Numbered from the stretch's first letter, positions 1 to 8,482 are shown. The stretch is 64,000 nucleotides of DNA from an uncultured Faecalibacterium sp. (GCA_934548045.1 CAKTEM010000007.1:1-64000); one strand, 5' to 3'. Translations and numbers: made by a program. The notes: generated by a model from the sequence alone, not told the origin.

Positions 1-75
1 CACAGAAGTTAAGCTCACTCGTGCCCAAGATAGTTCGCTGGAAACGGCGCGTGAAAATAGGTAGTCGCCGACTTG
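1..75 (+). rRNA. rrf: 5S ribosomal RNA, 3' part
   Basis: The window opens inside a 5S rRNA gene. The conserved GAAGTTAAGCTC block lies at positions 5-16, followed by the stretch around GGAAACGGC and the closing helix strand ending near position 75. About two thirds of a roughly 117-nt gene is present; the 5' part lies outside the window. A Rho-independent terminator follows at once, which suits the end of an rRNA operon read on the plus strand. The exact 3' end is uncertain by a few bases. Confidence 0.88.
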
Positions 76-78
76 AAC

Positions 79-118
79 AAAAACGCTTCAAAAGAAATTC
101 TGAGGCGTTTTTTCTTTT
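79..118 (+). terminator. Rho-independent terminator after 5S rRNA
   Basis: An AAAACGC-containing arm at 79-90 pairs with its partner at 101-112 around a loop of about ten bases, followed by a T-rich tract to 118. It closes the rRNA operon. Confidence 0.8.
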
Positions 119-212
119 GTCTGAATTGTTTCAGAAATTTTTGCTGCATATTACGCGTACAGTGCACGAAAAGGCTCTGAGAGATCGTGTCTATCAAAAG
201 GGGGAATACGAG

Positions 213-869
213 GTGAAGCGAAAATCTGCAGTTGGGGCTGTGGGGATGTTCCTGCTGGCGGCTCTTGCCATTTTGATATTATGCCATTATCAGCACACTT
301 CTGCTGTCCGACCGAAGGATAGATTTTCCGGTCAGATCCCGCAGCTGCACAGCACGGCAGACGAAGACGGCGACGGTGTGGACGACCAGCTGGACATCCT
401 GAACGGCGCACTGGCCTATGTGAGCACACATCCAAAATATAAAAGCCGCTATTATGAGACCGGTTATCCTGACGACGGCTATGGAGTTTGCACCGATGTG
501 GTTGCTTACGCGTTGAAAAATGCAGGATATGATCTGCAGGTGCTTGTGGATGCAGATATCCGGGAGCATCCACAAGATTATATGGTAGCAGAGCCGGATG
601 CAAACATAGATTTTCGACGAGTACGAAATCTGAAGGTGTTCTTTTCGCACACAGCAGTTGCCCTGACCACCGATGTTTCAGAAACGGAACAATGGCAGGG
701 TGGGGATATTGTGGTCTTTGAAAGACATATCGGCATTGTGTCTGACCGGCGAAATAAAGACGGAGTGCCCTATATCATTCACCACAATGCCCCATGGCAG
801 ACGGCTTACGAACAGGACATTCTGGAAAAACGAACCGATATCGTGGGTCATTACCACATTTCTGAATAA
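213..869 (+). CDS. DUF1287 (YiiX-like) exported protein
   Basis: A 218-residue protein of the DUF1287 family, predicted to have an NlpC/P60-like (papain-like) fold; the biochemical role is unknown. It begins with a basic stretch and one hydrophobic segment (about residues 8-25), so it is probably membrane-anchored or secreted. Family hallmarks are visible: the GVCTDVV motif with the putative nucleophile cysteine, an RRVRNL block, and the GDIVVFE...HIGIVSD block. I chose the GTG at 213 because AAGGGGG lies about 8 bases upstream and it places the hydrophobic segment at the N-terminus. The frame stays open upstream into the 5S rRNA, where no start makes sense. Confidence 0.8.
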   Translation: MKRKSAVGAVGMFLLAALAILILCHYQHTSAVRPKDRFSGQIPQLHSTADEDGDGVDDQLDILNGALAYVSTHPKYKSRYYETGYPDDGYGVCTDVVAYALKNAGYDLQVLVDADIREHPQDYMVAEPDANIDFRRVRNLKVFFSHTAVALTTDVSETEQWQGGDIVVFERHIGIVSDRRNKDGVPYIIHHNAPWQTAYEQDILEKRTDIVGHYHISE

Positions 870-879
870 AATTAAAAAA

Positions 880-919
880 GCAGCCCCGCCGCGTTGAGCA
901 TTCAACGTGACGGGGCCGC
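880..919 (-). terminator. Terminator of the aldolase gene
   Basis: An 18-base arm at 880-897 pairs with 902-919 with a few G-U pairs around a GCAT loop. Read on the minus strand it is followed by a run of T (A-tract at 872-879). It may also stop transcription from the convergent DUF1287 gene. Confidence 0.8.
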
Positions 920-962
920 ATACTTTATTGGGTGGGGTACCGGTTACGATACAAGCTTCAGC

Positions 963-1826
963 TTAGCCCTTGCCTGCGCAGCCGAACAGCTCGATCTTCT
1001 CCTTGCACTTGTCCTCGATGGCCTTTGCGCCGGGAGCCAGCAGCTTACGGGGATCGAAGCCCTTGCCCTGCAGATCCTTGCCAGCCTCGATATACTTACG
1101 GGTAGCCTCAGCGAAGACCAGCTGGCACTCGGTGTTGATGTTGATCTTGGAGACGCCCAGGCTGATAGCCTTTGCGATCATCTCGTCGGGGATGCCGGTG
1201 CCGCCGTGCAGGACCAGAGGAATGTTATTGGTTGCCTTGTGGATGCGGTCCAGAGCCTCGAAGTCCAGACCCTTCCAGTTTGCCGGGTAGACACCGTGGA
1301 TGTTGCCGATGCCAGCAGCCAGGAAGTCAATGCCCAGAGCGGTGATCTTTGCGCACTCTTCGGGGTCAGCGATCTCGCCTGCGCCAACAACGCCGTCCTC
1401 GACGCCGCCGATGGAACCGACCTCAGCCTCGATGCTCAGGCCCTTGGAGTGTGCCAGTTCGACCAGCTCCTTGGTCTTTGCAACGTTCTCGTCGATGGAG
1501 TAGTGGCTGCCATCGAACATAATGGAGGAGAAACCAGCCTCAACGCAAGCCTTGCAGCCCTCGTAGGTGCCGTGGTCCAGATGCAGAGCAACGGGAACGG
1601 TGATGCCCATGGAATCGACCATTGCGCTGACCATAGCAGCGACGGTCTTAAAGCCGGTCATGTATTTGCCGGCACCCTCGGAGACACCCAGGATGACGGG
1701 GCTCTTCATCTCTTCGCAAGCGGTCAGGACGGACTTGGTCCACTCCAGATCGTTGATGTTGAACTGAGGCACACCGTAGTGGCCGTCACGAGCCTTCAGA
1801 AGCATTTCAGTTGCGTTTACCAACAT
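963..1826 (-). CDS. fba: Fructose-bisphosphate aldolase, class II
   Basis: Cleaves fructose-1,6-bisphosphate to dihydroxyacetone phosphate and glyceraldehyde-3-phosphate in glycolysis, in the cytoplasm. The 287-residue length suits the class II zinc-dependent family. Visible signatures are VALHLDHG with the zinc and catalytic Asp/His residues, GSIGGVEDG, GNIHGVYP and LHGGTGIPDE near the phosphate-binding site, and KININTE. The ATG at 1826 is preceded by a GGAGG site at 1834-1838; the frame stays open further upstream but has no other ribosome site. It is a single-gene unit with its own promoter and terminator, divergent from rlmB across a long AT-rich gap. Tagatose-bisphosphate aldolase is the main alternative, but nothing nearby suggests galactitol or tagatose metabolism. 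Confidence 0.93.
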   Translation of the reverse strand: MLVNATEMLLKARDGHYGVPQFNINDLEWTKSVLTACEEMKSPVILGVSEGAGKYMTGFKTVAAMVSAMVDSMGITVPVALHLDHGTYEGCKACVEAGFSSIMFDGSHYSIDENVAKTKELVELAHSKGLSIEAEVGSIGGVEDGVVGAGEIADPEECAKITALGIDFLAAGIGNIHGVYPANWKGLDFEALDRIHKATNNIPLVLHGGTGIPDEMIAKAISLGVSKININTECQLVFAEATRKYIEAGKDLQGKGFDPRKLLAPGAKAIEDKCKEKIELFGCAGKG

Positions 1827-1907
1827 ATTTATTACCTCCACAATTTGTCGGGATTGTGATCGCTCCTGCCTGCGACTTTGCGCAAGGCTTAACAATCTTA
1901 CAAGGGT

Positions 1908-1936
1908 AGTATACCCCAAAAGGGACTTAAAATCAA
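1908..1936 (-). promoter_or_regulatory. Promoter of fba
   Basis: On the minus strand TTGATT (1931-1936) and TATACT (1908-1913) are separated by 17 bases, about 80 bases upstream of the fba start. Confidence 0.75.
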
Positions 1937-1997
1937 TCCAAACCGGGCGTTTTTGTACGCAAACTGTTATGTATACAAGAAGAAATTCCGGAAACAT

Positions 1998-2440
1998 ACA
2001 AAAACGTGCATAAAAGATGAAAAATTCAACAAAATTGTGGACAAATAGACAGCCGGGGACAAAAGAAGCGAGTTTTCAACAAGAAATCAACATTCGTCAA
2101 AATGATGTTGACGAAATCTGCAAAACTTGAAAGCTTCAACTTCAAAAAACTGTCATAAATTTGCCTTAAAAATTACAAAATGTAAGGCTTGAAAATCCAC
2201 TGTCGAGATGGCAATGTTGAAAACATCGTGGAAATGGTGGAATTCCACAGAAAAAACAGGCGTGCAGACTCGACTTTTAAACTTTGCCCACATGGTTTTC
2301 AACATGTTGAAAAGAAAGGCTTTGTTTACAACTTGTATACCTTCCTTTTTGTGGAAAACTTTTCCATTCGGCAAATAGACGGATAACCGCAGAGCGCGGA
2401 GGGAATCCTGATACCGGGCAAAGGAGAACGGCATATTTCG
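1998..2440. other. AT-rich intergenic stretch with repeated TTTTCAACA-like 9-mers
   Basis: This gap holds no convincing gene. It contains TTTTCAACA or its complement at 2073-2081, 2215-2223, 2296-2304 and 2305-2313 (the last two forming a perfect 18-bp palindrome), TGTGGACAA at 2036-2044 and TGTGGAAAA at 2351-2359. These resemble DnaA boxes with one or two changes. An inverted repeat ATTCGTCA...TGACGAAT lies around 2092-2117. Function unknown. Confidence 0.4.
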
Positions 2441-2471
2441 ATGAATTCCGAAAGAAAAACGCCTTCTTCTA

Positions 2472-2500
2472 TGGCAATGAAAGTCGGCTTATGTTATACT
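2472..2500 (+). promoter_or_regulatory. Promoter of rlmB
   Basis: TGGCAA (2472-2477) and TATACT (2495-2500) with a 17-base spacer. The -35 is imperfect and the -10 is good. Confidence 0.6.
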
Positions 2501-2588
2501 TTAAAATGATTTAATGTCTCTTCTCGAGACGGGTCGAAATTCAGATGCAAAGGGCATCTTGTCATAGAAATGGAAGGAGATCCACCAA

Positions 2589-3392
2589 ATGGAAGAAAAA
2601 AATATGCCGCGCCGTCCGCGCCGCAATGCGGAAGACCAGCCCAAAAACGAAAGCCTTGTTTACGGTAAAAATCCCGTCACCGAACTGCTCAAGAGCGGTT
2701 CCGGTGTGGACACCGTTCTCATCGCCGAGGGCATGGCTCCGGCTGTGGCCGCGTATTATACCGCCATGGCAAAGGAAGCCGGTGCGGCAGTCAAGCGCGT
2801 CAACCCCAACAAGCTCCGCCTCATGACCGGCACCGAGAGCCATCAGGGTGTGGCGGCATTTGCCAGCGAGATCGAGTATGTTACGGTCGAAGACCTGCTG
2901 AACATCGCTAAGGAAAAGGGCGAGCCGCCCTTCATCGTGCTGAGCGACGGCATTGAAGACCCCCACAACCTCGGCGCAGTGATGCGCAGCGCGCTGCTCT
3001 GCGGTGCGCATGGCATTGTCATCCCGAAGCGCGGCGGTGCGTCCGTGACGCCGACCGTCATCAAGTCCAGCGCAGGCGCGGCAGAGCGTCTGCCGGTGGC
3101 GCGTGTTGCTAACATCGGCGAGACCATTCGCCGCCTCAAGGATCAGGGCGTTTTCGTCTACTGCGCAGATATGGACGGCGTGTCGCTCCGCCAGAACAAC
3201 CTGACCGGACCCATCGCTCTAGTGATGGGCAGCGAAGGCAGCGGTGTTTCGCAGCTGGTGAAGAAGCTGTGCGACGGCGTGGTGCGTCTGGATATGGCGG
3301 CCGAGGGTACCGGCGTGGACAGCTTCAACGTCTCGGTGGCGGCAGGCATCATCCTGTATGAGATCCAGACCCAGCGCGCCGCCAAAAAATAA
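2589..3392 (+). CDS. rlmB: 23S rRNA (guanosine-2'-O-)-methyltransferase RlmB/TrmH family
   Basis: SPOUT-class RNA 2'-O-methyltransferase using S-adenosylmethionine; the closest role is methylation of G2251 in 23S rRNA. After a basic, probably disordered N-terminus (1-22) comes the substrate-binding domain starting at YGKNPV. The SpoU catalytic domain carries the three family motifs: DGIEDPHNLGAVMRSA, IALVMGSEGSGVS and DSFNVSVAAGIILYE. Length (267 residues) is usual. A GGAG site sits about 9 bases before the ATG. The next gene starts 42 bases downstream without an intervening terminator, so the two are probably co-transcribed. Other TrmH-family targets cannot be excluded. Confidence 0.88.
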   Translation: MEEKNMPRRPRRNAEDQPKNESLVYGKNPVTELLKSGSGVDTVLIAEGMAPAVAAYYTAMAKEAGAAVKRVNPNKLRLMTGTESHQGVAAFASEIEYVTVEDLLNIAKEKGEPPFIVLSDGIEDPHNLGAVMRSALLCGAHGIVIPKRGGASVTPTVIKSSAGAAERLPVARVANIGETIRRLKDQGVFVYCADMDGVSLRQNNLTGPIALVMGSEGSGVSQLVKKLCDGVVRLDMAAEGTGVDSFNVSVAAGIILYEIQTQRAAKK

Positions 3393-3434
3393 AAAGAGCA
3401 AAGCTCTGCCCAATAAAAACAGGGAGGGACAAGG

Positions 3435-6200
3435 ATGCCGAAAGATAACAAGCGGCTGCAAGCCAAGGAGGAACTGACTCCGGAGGAACTGGCAGCGCGG
3501 AAAGATGAAAAGTTTCGCACCTTTTTCAGTACCAGCGTGGCACAGGTTCCCGAAGAGATGAACCGCCGGATGGAACAGCAGGAAGAAGAAAAGCTGCCGA
3601 CCCACGGTCTGCTCGGAAAGCTCTTCCACCGGGAAAAACCGGAGCCACAGAGCAAGGATTCAGCCGAGGAACCGCCGAAAGAGATGCCGACCGGTGAGAT
3701 TTCGCTGGGCGGCGACGAGAACGAACCGGAATCCGGCTTGCAGCTGGCGGTTCCGGCGGAGGACTGGGAAAAGTTCAACACACCCGAAGAACCTGCGTCG
3801 CAGAAGGATTCCGGTGCGGAGGACGCGGATTTTTCGATGAGCCTGACCCCGGAAAAGCCGAAGAATTCCGCCAGCGTTCCGACGAAACAGGCTGCAAAGA
3901 AGAAGCCTGCACCGGAACAGGAACCTGCGGAAACGAGAAAGCCGCTTCCGCAGGAGGTAAAAGAGCATCAGGAAATGCAGGAACTGAAAGCGATGCTCTA
4001 TAATATCGGAAAGCCTGCACAGGAACCGGCAAAACCGGAACCCAAGCCGGAGCCGGTGAAGCCTGCGCCGGTTCCGCCGGCCGCAAAACCGGAAGAACCG
4101 CGTCAGCCGTGGCCGAAAGCAATTTTTGCGGAAGAAGCGGCCAGCATGAAGGCGGCGGAAAAAGCCGCCACAAAGCCGGGCTATAAAGAAGAGCCTGCGT
4201 TCCGCTTTTTCGGTGAGGGGGACGATGAGGTGAAGGCTCCCACCCGGGAAACTGAACCCAGCATGGACGACAGCATGAGCCTGCCGCTCATCGCATGGGA
4301 AGATGTGGACGACGAAGAGCCGTTTGCCCAGCCGGAAACAATAGAAACGCCTGAGCAGGAGCCTGCAAAACCGGAACCGCAGGCTGAAAGCGCGGAACCG
4401 GCAGAACCCAAAACGGAAGAAGAGGCAGAAACGGAAACTCCGGAAGAAGCCGAAGATGATACCCCGAAAACACCCGAGCAGGTCGGCGAACGCCTGCGTC
4501 AGATGGGCGTGACCCTCACGCTCCGCTGTGTACTGAGCGGTGTTCTCGCGCTGATTCTGCTCCACTTCGGCCTTGTGTCCGAGGGTCTGCTCGCACCAAT
4601 GGCGTCGCTTGACCCGGTGATGGCACCGGCGGCGTTCTATGCGGCCAACCTGCTCTTCCTCGCGGCGGCGATGGTCGTGGGCTATCCCGTCCTGCGTGAT
4701 GGTCTGAACGGTCTGAAAAAAGAGGGCCGCCCGACTTCGGACACTATGCCGGCACTGGCCGCGTGCGGCGCAATGCTGGAAGCGGTCATCGCTCTGCTCA
4801 ACGCGAGAAGCTATCAGCCGTCCAGCTTTACACTCCTCTCTGGCATCGCCGGTCTGGGGCTGTTCATGGCCCTGCTGGGCAGCCGTGTCATGCTGGCGGC
4901 GGTCAAGAATGGCTATGACCTCGCCATGCAGGAGCCGGAACACCGGGGCGCGTTCCGGGTCAAGAACAAAGACCTCATTCGTACATTATCCAAGAGTCTG
5001 GAACAGAAAGACCCGTGGATCCTGCTCAGCCGCAAGACCGAGTGGAGCGAGAACTTCATCGACCTGAGCTTCAGCGAGCGCACCAGCGAACGCCGGGCGA
5101 AAAAGACATCGTATATCCTGCTGGGTGCGGCGGTGCTGAGCGGTCTGGTTTTTCTGCTGTTCGGCGGTGGAACCAACGGCATGGCGGCGGCATCCACCGC
5201 AATGCTCTGCATGGGTGCGCCGCTCTCCTCGACCCTCGTCGCCGGTCTGTCCGCTCTGCGGCTCCAGCAGTCGGCGGAGACGGTCGGTGCAGTCGTGCCG
5301 GGCTGGGCATCCATCGAAGAGCTGGGCGGTGTCGATACCGTGCAGGTAAGCTCGGATGACCTCTTCGCCAACGACAGTGTGAATCTTGAGGATATCCGCA
5401 TTTTCAAGGGCGGACGCATCGACCGCGCGATTTTGTACGCGGCCAGCATCCTGAATCAGAGCTGCGACACCCTGCGCGGTCTGTTCCGGCAAATCATCGA
5501 GGATAAGACGGATATCCTCTACCCGGTGAAGGACTTGGAAGTTCATGCTGGTTTGGGCTTTGCGGCGTGGTGCGACAATAACCGCATCCTCATCGGCAAC
5601 CGTACATACCTCGAGAGCGAGGGCGTTACCATGCCCGAAGCCGGTTACGAAAAGGAACACTCGAAGGACGGCAGTTTGCAGATCTTGTATCTGGCGGTGT
5701 CCGGCAACCTTCATGCAATGTTTATCCTCCGCTATGTCGGCGTCCGTAATGTCGCACGGAGTCTGGAAATTCTGCAGAAGGAGAACATCCATCTGCTGGT
5801 AAACAGCCTTGACCCCAGCCTGACCGCAAAGCATATCACCGATGCCTATCACCTCCCGGAGGGGATGGCATCCCTGCTGGATCAGGAGCAGGTCGATGCG
5901 CTGAGCGCGGTGGAGAACACCGAACTGCCCGAGCTGGAACCCAAGGATACCTGCTGCATGATCCACAGCAAAGGCTTCGCCAGCCTTGCCGGCGGCCTGC
6001 GCGCGGCAGAGCAGGCACAGAACGCCGAGACGACCGCGACCACGGTTCAGATGGTGTCGGTCTGGTTCTCGGTGGCAATTGGTATCCTGCTGACCTACGC
6101 CGGAAGCATCGGTTTCCTCTCCGTGGCAGCAGTCCTGATGTATCAGGCGGCATGGACTGGCCTGAGTATCGCCGTCTGTGCGCTGAAACAGCATAACTGA
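3435..6200 (+). CDS. Degenerate P1B-type ATPase-like membrane protein with long acidic N-terminus
   Basis: A 921-residue protein. Residues 1 to about 350 are Glu/Pro/Lys/Ala-rich and look disordered. From about 359 it follows the plan of a heavy-metal P1B-ATPase: four membrane helices (about 359-490), a short loop where the actuator domain belongs, two helices (about 556-610), a P/N-domain-like region (about 625-850) and two C-terminal helices. Motif by motif the catalytic residues are gone. The CPC site reads CMG (592-594). The DKTG site after the conserved VDTV reads SSDD, so the phosphorylated Asp is Ser639. SEHP reads SCDT, the TGD site reads VNS, and no TGE or GDGxND is found. The N-domain fold remains recognisable at GLGFAAW and ILIGNR (about 706-726). 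It cannot be an ordinary pump; a structural or regulatory role is inference. Confidence 0.7.
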   Translation: MPKDNKRLQAKEELTPEELAARKDEKFRTFFSTSVAQVPEEMNRRMEQQEEEKLPTHGLLGKLFHREKPEPQSKDSAEEPPKEMPTGEISLGGDENEPESGLQLAVPAEDWEKFNTPEEPASQKDSGAEDADFSMSLTPEKPKNSASVPTKQAAKKKPAPEQEPAETRKPLPQEVKEHQEMQELKAMLYNIGKPAQEPAKPEPKPEPVKPAPVPPAAKPEEPRQPWPKAIFAEEAASMKAAEKAATKPGYKEEPAFRFFGEGDDEVKAPTRETEPSMDDSMSLPLIAWEDVDDEEPFAQPETIETPEQEPAKPEPQAESAEPAEPKTEEEAETETPEEAEDDTPKTPEQVGERLRQMGVTLTLRCVLSGVLALILLHFGLVSEGLLAPMASLDPVMAPAAFYAANLLFLAAAMVVGYPVLRDGLNGLKKEGRPTSDTMPALAACGAMLEAVIALLNARSYQPSSFTLLSGIAGLGLFMALLGSRVMLAAVKNGYDLAMQEPEHRGAFRVKNKDLIRTLSKSLEQKDPWILLSRKTEWSENFIDLSFSERTSERRAKKTSYILLGAAVLSGLVFLLFGGGTNGMAAASTAMLCMGAPLSSTLVAGLSALRLQQSAETVGAVVPGWASIEELGGVDTVQVSSDDLFANDSVNLEDIRIFKGGRIDRAILYAASILNQSCDTLRGLFRQIIEDKTDILYPVKDLEVHAGLGFAAWCDNNRILIGNRTYLESEGVTMPEAGYEKEHSKDGSLQILYLAVSGNLHAMFILRYVGVRNVARSLEILQKENIHLLVNSLDPSLTAKHITDAYHLPEGMASLLDQEQVDALSAVENTELPELEPKDTCCMIHSKGFASLAGGLRAAEQAQNAETTATTVQMVSVWFSVAIGILLTYAGSIGFLSVAAVLMYQAAWTGLSIAVCALKQHN

Positions 6201-6210
6201 TATCTTAAAT

Positions 6211-6247
6211 GATAAAGCCACCGGCAGAGCCGGTGGCTTTATCGTTT
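6211..6247. terminator. Terminator with perfect 15-bp stem
   Basis: GATAAAGCCACCGGC (6211-6225) pairs perfectly with 6229-6243 around an AGA loop, then GTTTCT. It separates the P-type-ATPase-like gene from rubrerythrin. Confidence 0.85.
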
Positions 6248-6283
6248 CTAAAAAGATTTTTTGAAAATAAATAGGAATCATTC

Positions 6284-6312
6284 TTGATTTTGCCTTAGGA
6301 ATCTGCTATACT
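6284..6312 (+). promoter_or_regulatory. Promoter of rubrerythrin
   Basis: TTGATT (6284-6289), 17-base spacer, TATACT (6307-6312). No clear PerR box was recognised. Confidence 0.75.
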
Positions 6313-6408
6313 ATGGTCAGAGAAAAACACATCCGGACGGGATGTGGATAGAATGGCTTAGCCGGGATGGAGAGTACCCGGACACACATAGTAAAAGGAG
6401 AGTACACC

Positions 6409-6948
6409 ATGGAACTGAAAGGCACCAAAACCGAGAAAAACCTGTGGGAGGCATTTGCAGGCGAGAGTCAGGCACGCAACAAGTACACCTATTTCGCAAG
6501 CGTCGCAAAGAAGGAAGGCTACGAGCAGCTGGCGGCAATCTTTGAGGAGACCGCAGGCAACGAGAAGGAACACGCAAAAATTTGGTTCAAGCTGCTGCAG
6601 GGCGGCGCAATGCCCGACGCAATGACTTGCCTCGAGATGGCGGCCGGCGGCGAGCATGACGAGTGGACCGAGATGTATCCCCGGATGGCAAAAGAGGCCA
6701 AGGAAGAGGGCTTCAACCAGATCGCAGCCCTCTTTACGATGGTCGCCGCCATTGAGAAGGAGCATGAGCAGCGTTACCGCGAGCTGGCCGAGAACCTCAA
6801 GAACGGCAAAGTCTTTGCCCGTGAGGAACAGCAGGTCTGGCGTTGCCGGAACTGCGGCTACACCACCATCGGCAAGTCTGCACCCATGAAATGCCCGGTC
6901 TGCGCACATCCCCAGAGTTATTTTGAGCTGGTCGCACACAACTACTGA
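6409..6948 (+). CDS. rbr: Rubrerythrin
   Basis: Cytoplasmic non-haem di-iron peroxidase that reduces hydrogen peroxide in anaerobes. Of 179 residues, the first 140 or so form the ferritin-like four-helix domain with the ligand motifs AGESQARNKY, AGNEKEHAK and AAIEKEHEQRY. The C-terminus is a rubredoxin-type domain with two CxxC pairs, CRNCGY and CPVCAHPQSYFE. All expected iron ligands appear present. The ATG at 6409 is preceded by AAAGGAG at 6394-6400. It is a single-gene unit bounded by terminators and probably responds to oxidative stress, but no operator was identified. Confidence 0.95.
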   Translation: MELKGTKTEKNLWEAFAGESQARNKYTYFASVAKKEGYEQLAAIFEETAGNEKEHAKIWFKLLQGGAMPDAMTCLEMAAGGEHDEWTEMYPRMAKEAKEEGFNQIAALFTMVAAIEKEHEQRYRELAENLKNGKVFAREEQQVWRCRNCGYTTIGKSAPMKCPVCAHPQSYFELVAHNY

Positions 6949-6960
6949 TAACACATTCGA

Positions 6961-6996
6961 GAGCCGTCCTGTTCTTCGGAGCAGGACGGCTCTTTT
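6961..6996 (+). terminator. Terminator after rubrerythrin
   Basis: GAGCCGTCCTG (6961-6971) pairs with CAGGACGGCTC (6982-6992), followed by TTTT. Confidence 0.85.
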
Positions 6997-7081
6997 CATG
7001 TCTTGCGGCCGGAACCTTGCAATCCGGCCCGAAACCTGTCATACTGAACCCGGGATTTTTAACACGGGAGGAAATGGGAAG

Positions 7082-7780
7082 ATGGCGTATCGAATCGCGA
7101 TTTGTGATGACAGTGCGGTGGATGCCGGGTATGTAGAGGGGATTCTGCGCGATTGGGCGGCGGAACGGGAGCTGGCTGTTCTGCCGGAACGGTTCCAGTC
7201 GGCGGAGCAGTTTCTCTTCCACTACGAAGAGGACAGAAATTACGACATCCTGCTTCTCGATATCGAGATGGGCGAGATAGACGGCGTGACGATGGCAAAG
7301 ACTGTCCGCAAAGATAACGAAGCTGTACAAATCGTCTTCATCACGGGCTACTCGGATTATATCGCCGAAGGGTACGAGGTGGCGGCGTTGCACTACCTGA
7401 TGAAGCCGGTCAGCCGGGAAAAGCTGTTCGCCGTCCTCGACCGCGCGCTGGAAAAGTGCCGGAAGAACGCCCGGTGCCTGAACCTCGAGCTTTCGGGCGA
7501 GATGGTGCGCATCCCGGTCTATGAGGTGCGGTATCTCGATGTCCGGCAGAACTATGTTACCGTCCACGCCAAGAGCAATTATACGGTCAAGCGGACGCTG
7601 GCCGAGTTCGAGGCCGAGCTGGACGAGAGCTTCTGCCGGGTCGGCCGGTCGATGATCGTCAACCTGCGGCAGATACGCCGGGTCACGAAGAAAGAAGTTT
7701 TCTTGGCGGATGGCACCGCTCTGCCTCTCCCTCGTGGAGCCTATGAACCCTTGAACCGGGCGATCATTGAGAGGACGTAA
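7082..7780 (+). CDS. LytTR-family response regulator
   Basis: A 232-residue two-component regulator. The receiver domain (about 1-120) has the acidic pair at residues 9-10, phospho-acceptor Asp60 in LLLLDIEMG, and the conserved Lys in LMKPVSREK. The C-terminal LytTR DNA-binding domain (about 135-230) shows VRYLDVRQNYVTVHA and FCRVGRSMIVNLRQI. The start at 7082 has GGGAGG about nine bases upstream. The kinase gene begins 2 bases after the stop, so they are translationally linked. Its likely target is the ABC exporter operon downstream, where a LytTR-type direct repeat is visible; regulation of quorum or peptide responses is typical of the family but is inference here. Confidence 0.9.
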   Translation: MAYRIAICDDSAVDAGYVEGILRDWAAERELAVLPERFQSAEQFLFHYEEDRNYDILLLDIEMGEIDGVTMAKTVRKDNEAVQIVFITGYSDYIAEGYEVAALHYLMKPVSREKLFAVLDRALEKCRKNARCLNLELSGEMVRIPVYEVRYLDVRQNYVTVHAKSNYTVKRTLAEFEAELDESFCRVGRSMIVNLRQIRRVTKKEVFLADGTALPLPRGAYEPLNRAIIERT

Positions 7781-7782
7781 TT

Positions 7783-8451
7783 ATGGGATTGAAGTTCTTT
7801 TCAAAACTACTGGACAAAAAAGTGGAAGCCTATCAGCGCGAGCTGATCGAGACGCACTACAAAGAGGTAGACAACATGTACCGTCAGATGCGAGGGTGGC
7901 GGCACGATTACCGGGGGCATATCCAGACGATGAAAGTCCTTGCGGCGCAGGGCGACCTTGAGGGCGTCAAAGCCTATCTCGACAAGCTGGACACTGACCT
8001 GAACACCGTCGACCTCGCCATCAAGACCGGAAACGCAATGGCGGATGCCATCATCAACAGCAAAGTTTCCCTTGCGAAGAGCCGGAAGATTCCGGTTCAA
8101 ATCGACGCGCACATCCCGGTCAAACTGAAAATGAGCGAGCTGGACCTCTGCTGTATTCTCGGCAACCTGTTCGACAACGCGATGGACGCCAGCAGCGAAC
8201 TCCCGGAGGAAGACCGTCTCATCCGGGTGTACATGGATATGAAGGGTACCCAGCTCTACATCTCATTCACCAACTTTACGGCCACGAAAAAGCAGACCAA
8301 GATCGGAAAACGCTTCGCCACCACCAAGGGCGAGGGCCACGGGTTCGGACTTGTCCGTATTGATGCCATTGTGGAAAAGCTGGATGGCTACTTGACCCGG
8401 AACAGCGAGGATGGAGCGTTCACGACGGAGATATTGATACCTCAAGTGTGA
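7783..8451 (+). CDS. Soluble GHKL-type sensor histidine kinase
   Basis: A 222-residue kinase partner of the LytTR regulator. It has no membrane segment: the N-terminus is a short amphipathic helix and coiled coil, then the phospho-acceptor motif WRHDYRGH with His41. The GHKL ATPase domain follows, with the N box LFDNAMDAS and the glycine box GHGFGLVRI. AgrC-like relatives carry five to seven helices before the kinase core; these are wholly missing, so the protein must sense something cytoplasmic or work through a partner such as the adjacent ABC exporter. The reading frame is intact, with good spacing from the upstream gene, so this is not an obvious truncation artefact. Confidence 0.85.
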   Translation: MGLKFFSKLLDKKVEAYQRELIETHYKEVDNMYRQMRGWRHDYRGHIQTMKVLAAQGDLEGVKAYLDKLDTDLNTVDLAIKTGNAMADAIINSKVSLAKSRKIPVQIDAHIPVKLKMSELDLCCILGNLFDNAMDASSELPEEDRLIRVYMDMKGTQLYISFTNFTATKKQTKIGKRFATTKGEGHGFGLVRIDAIVEKLDGYLTRNSEDGAFTTEILIPQV

Positions 8452-8456
8452 GACAA

Positions 8457-8477
8457 GCTTTCCCCTCAAGGGGAAGC
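8457..8477 (+). repeat. Short hairpin, possible minimal intergenic repeat
   Basis: GCTTTCCCC and GGGGAAGC form a hairpin around TCAA directly after the kinase stop codon. It resembles the small hairpin unit of the larger palindromic repeats elsewhere in the window. It lacks a T-tract and may be an RNA processing or stability element. Confidence 0.45.
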
Positions 8478-8482
8478 CAAGT

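Noticed and set aside
894..1859. Plus-strand open frame of about 320 codons over fba
   Set aside because: Antisense shadow of the aldolase; begins inside a terminator hairpin.
1998..2440. Chromosomal replication origin
   Set aside because: The 9-mers are imperfect DnaA boxes, dnaA/dnaN are not adjacent, and the rRNA operon to the left would face the fork head-on. Kept only as a possible DnaA-binding cluster.
3660..4943. Open frame of about 427 codons antisense to the acidic N-terminus of the P-type-ATPase-like gene
   Set aside because: Arg/Phe-rich product mirrors the Glu/Pro-rich plus-strand codons; no start signals.
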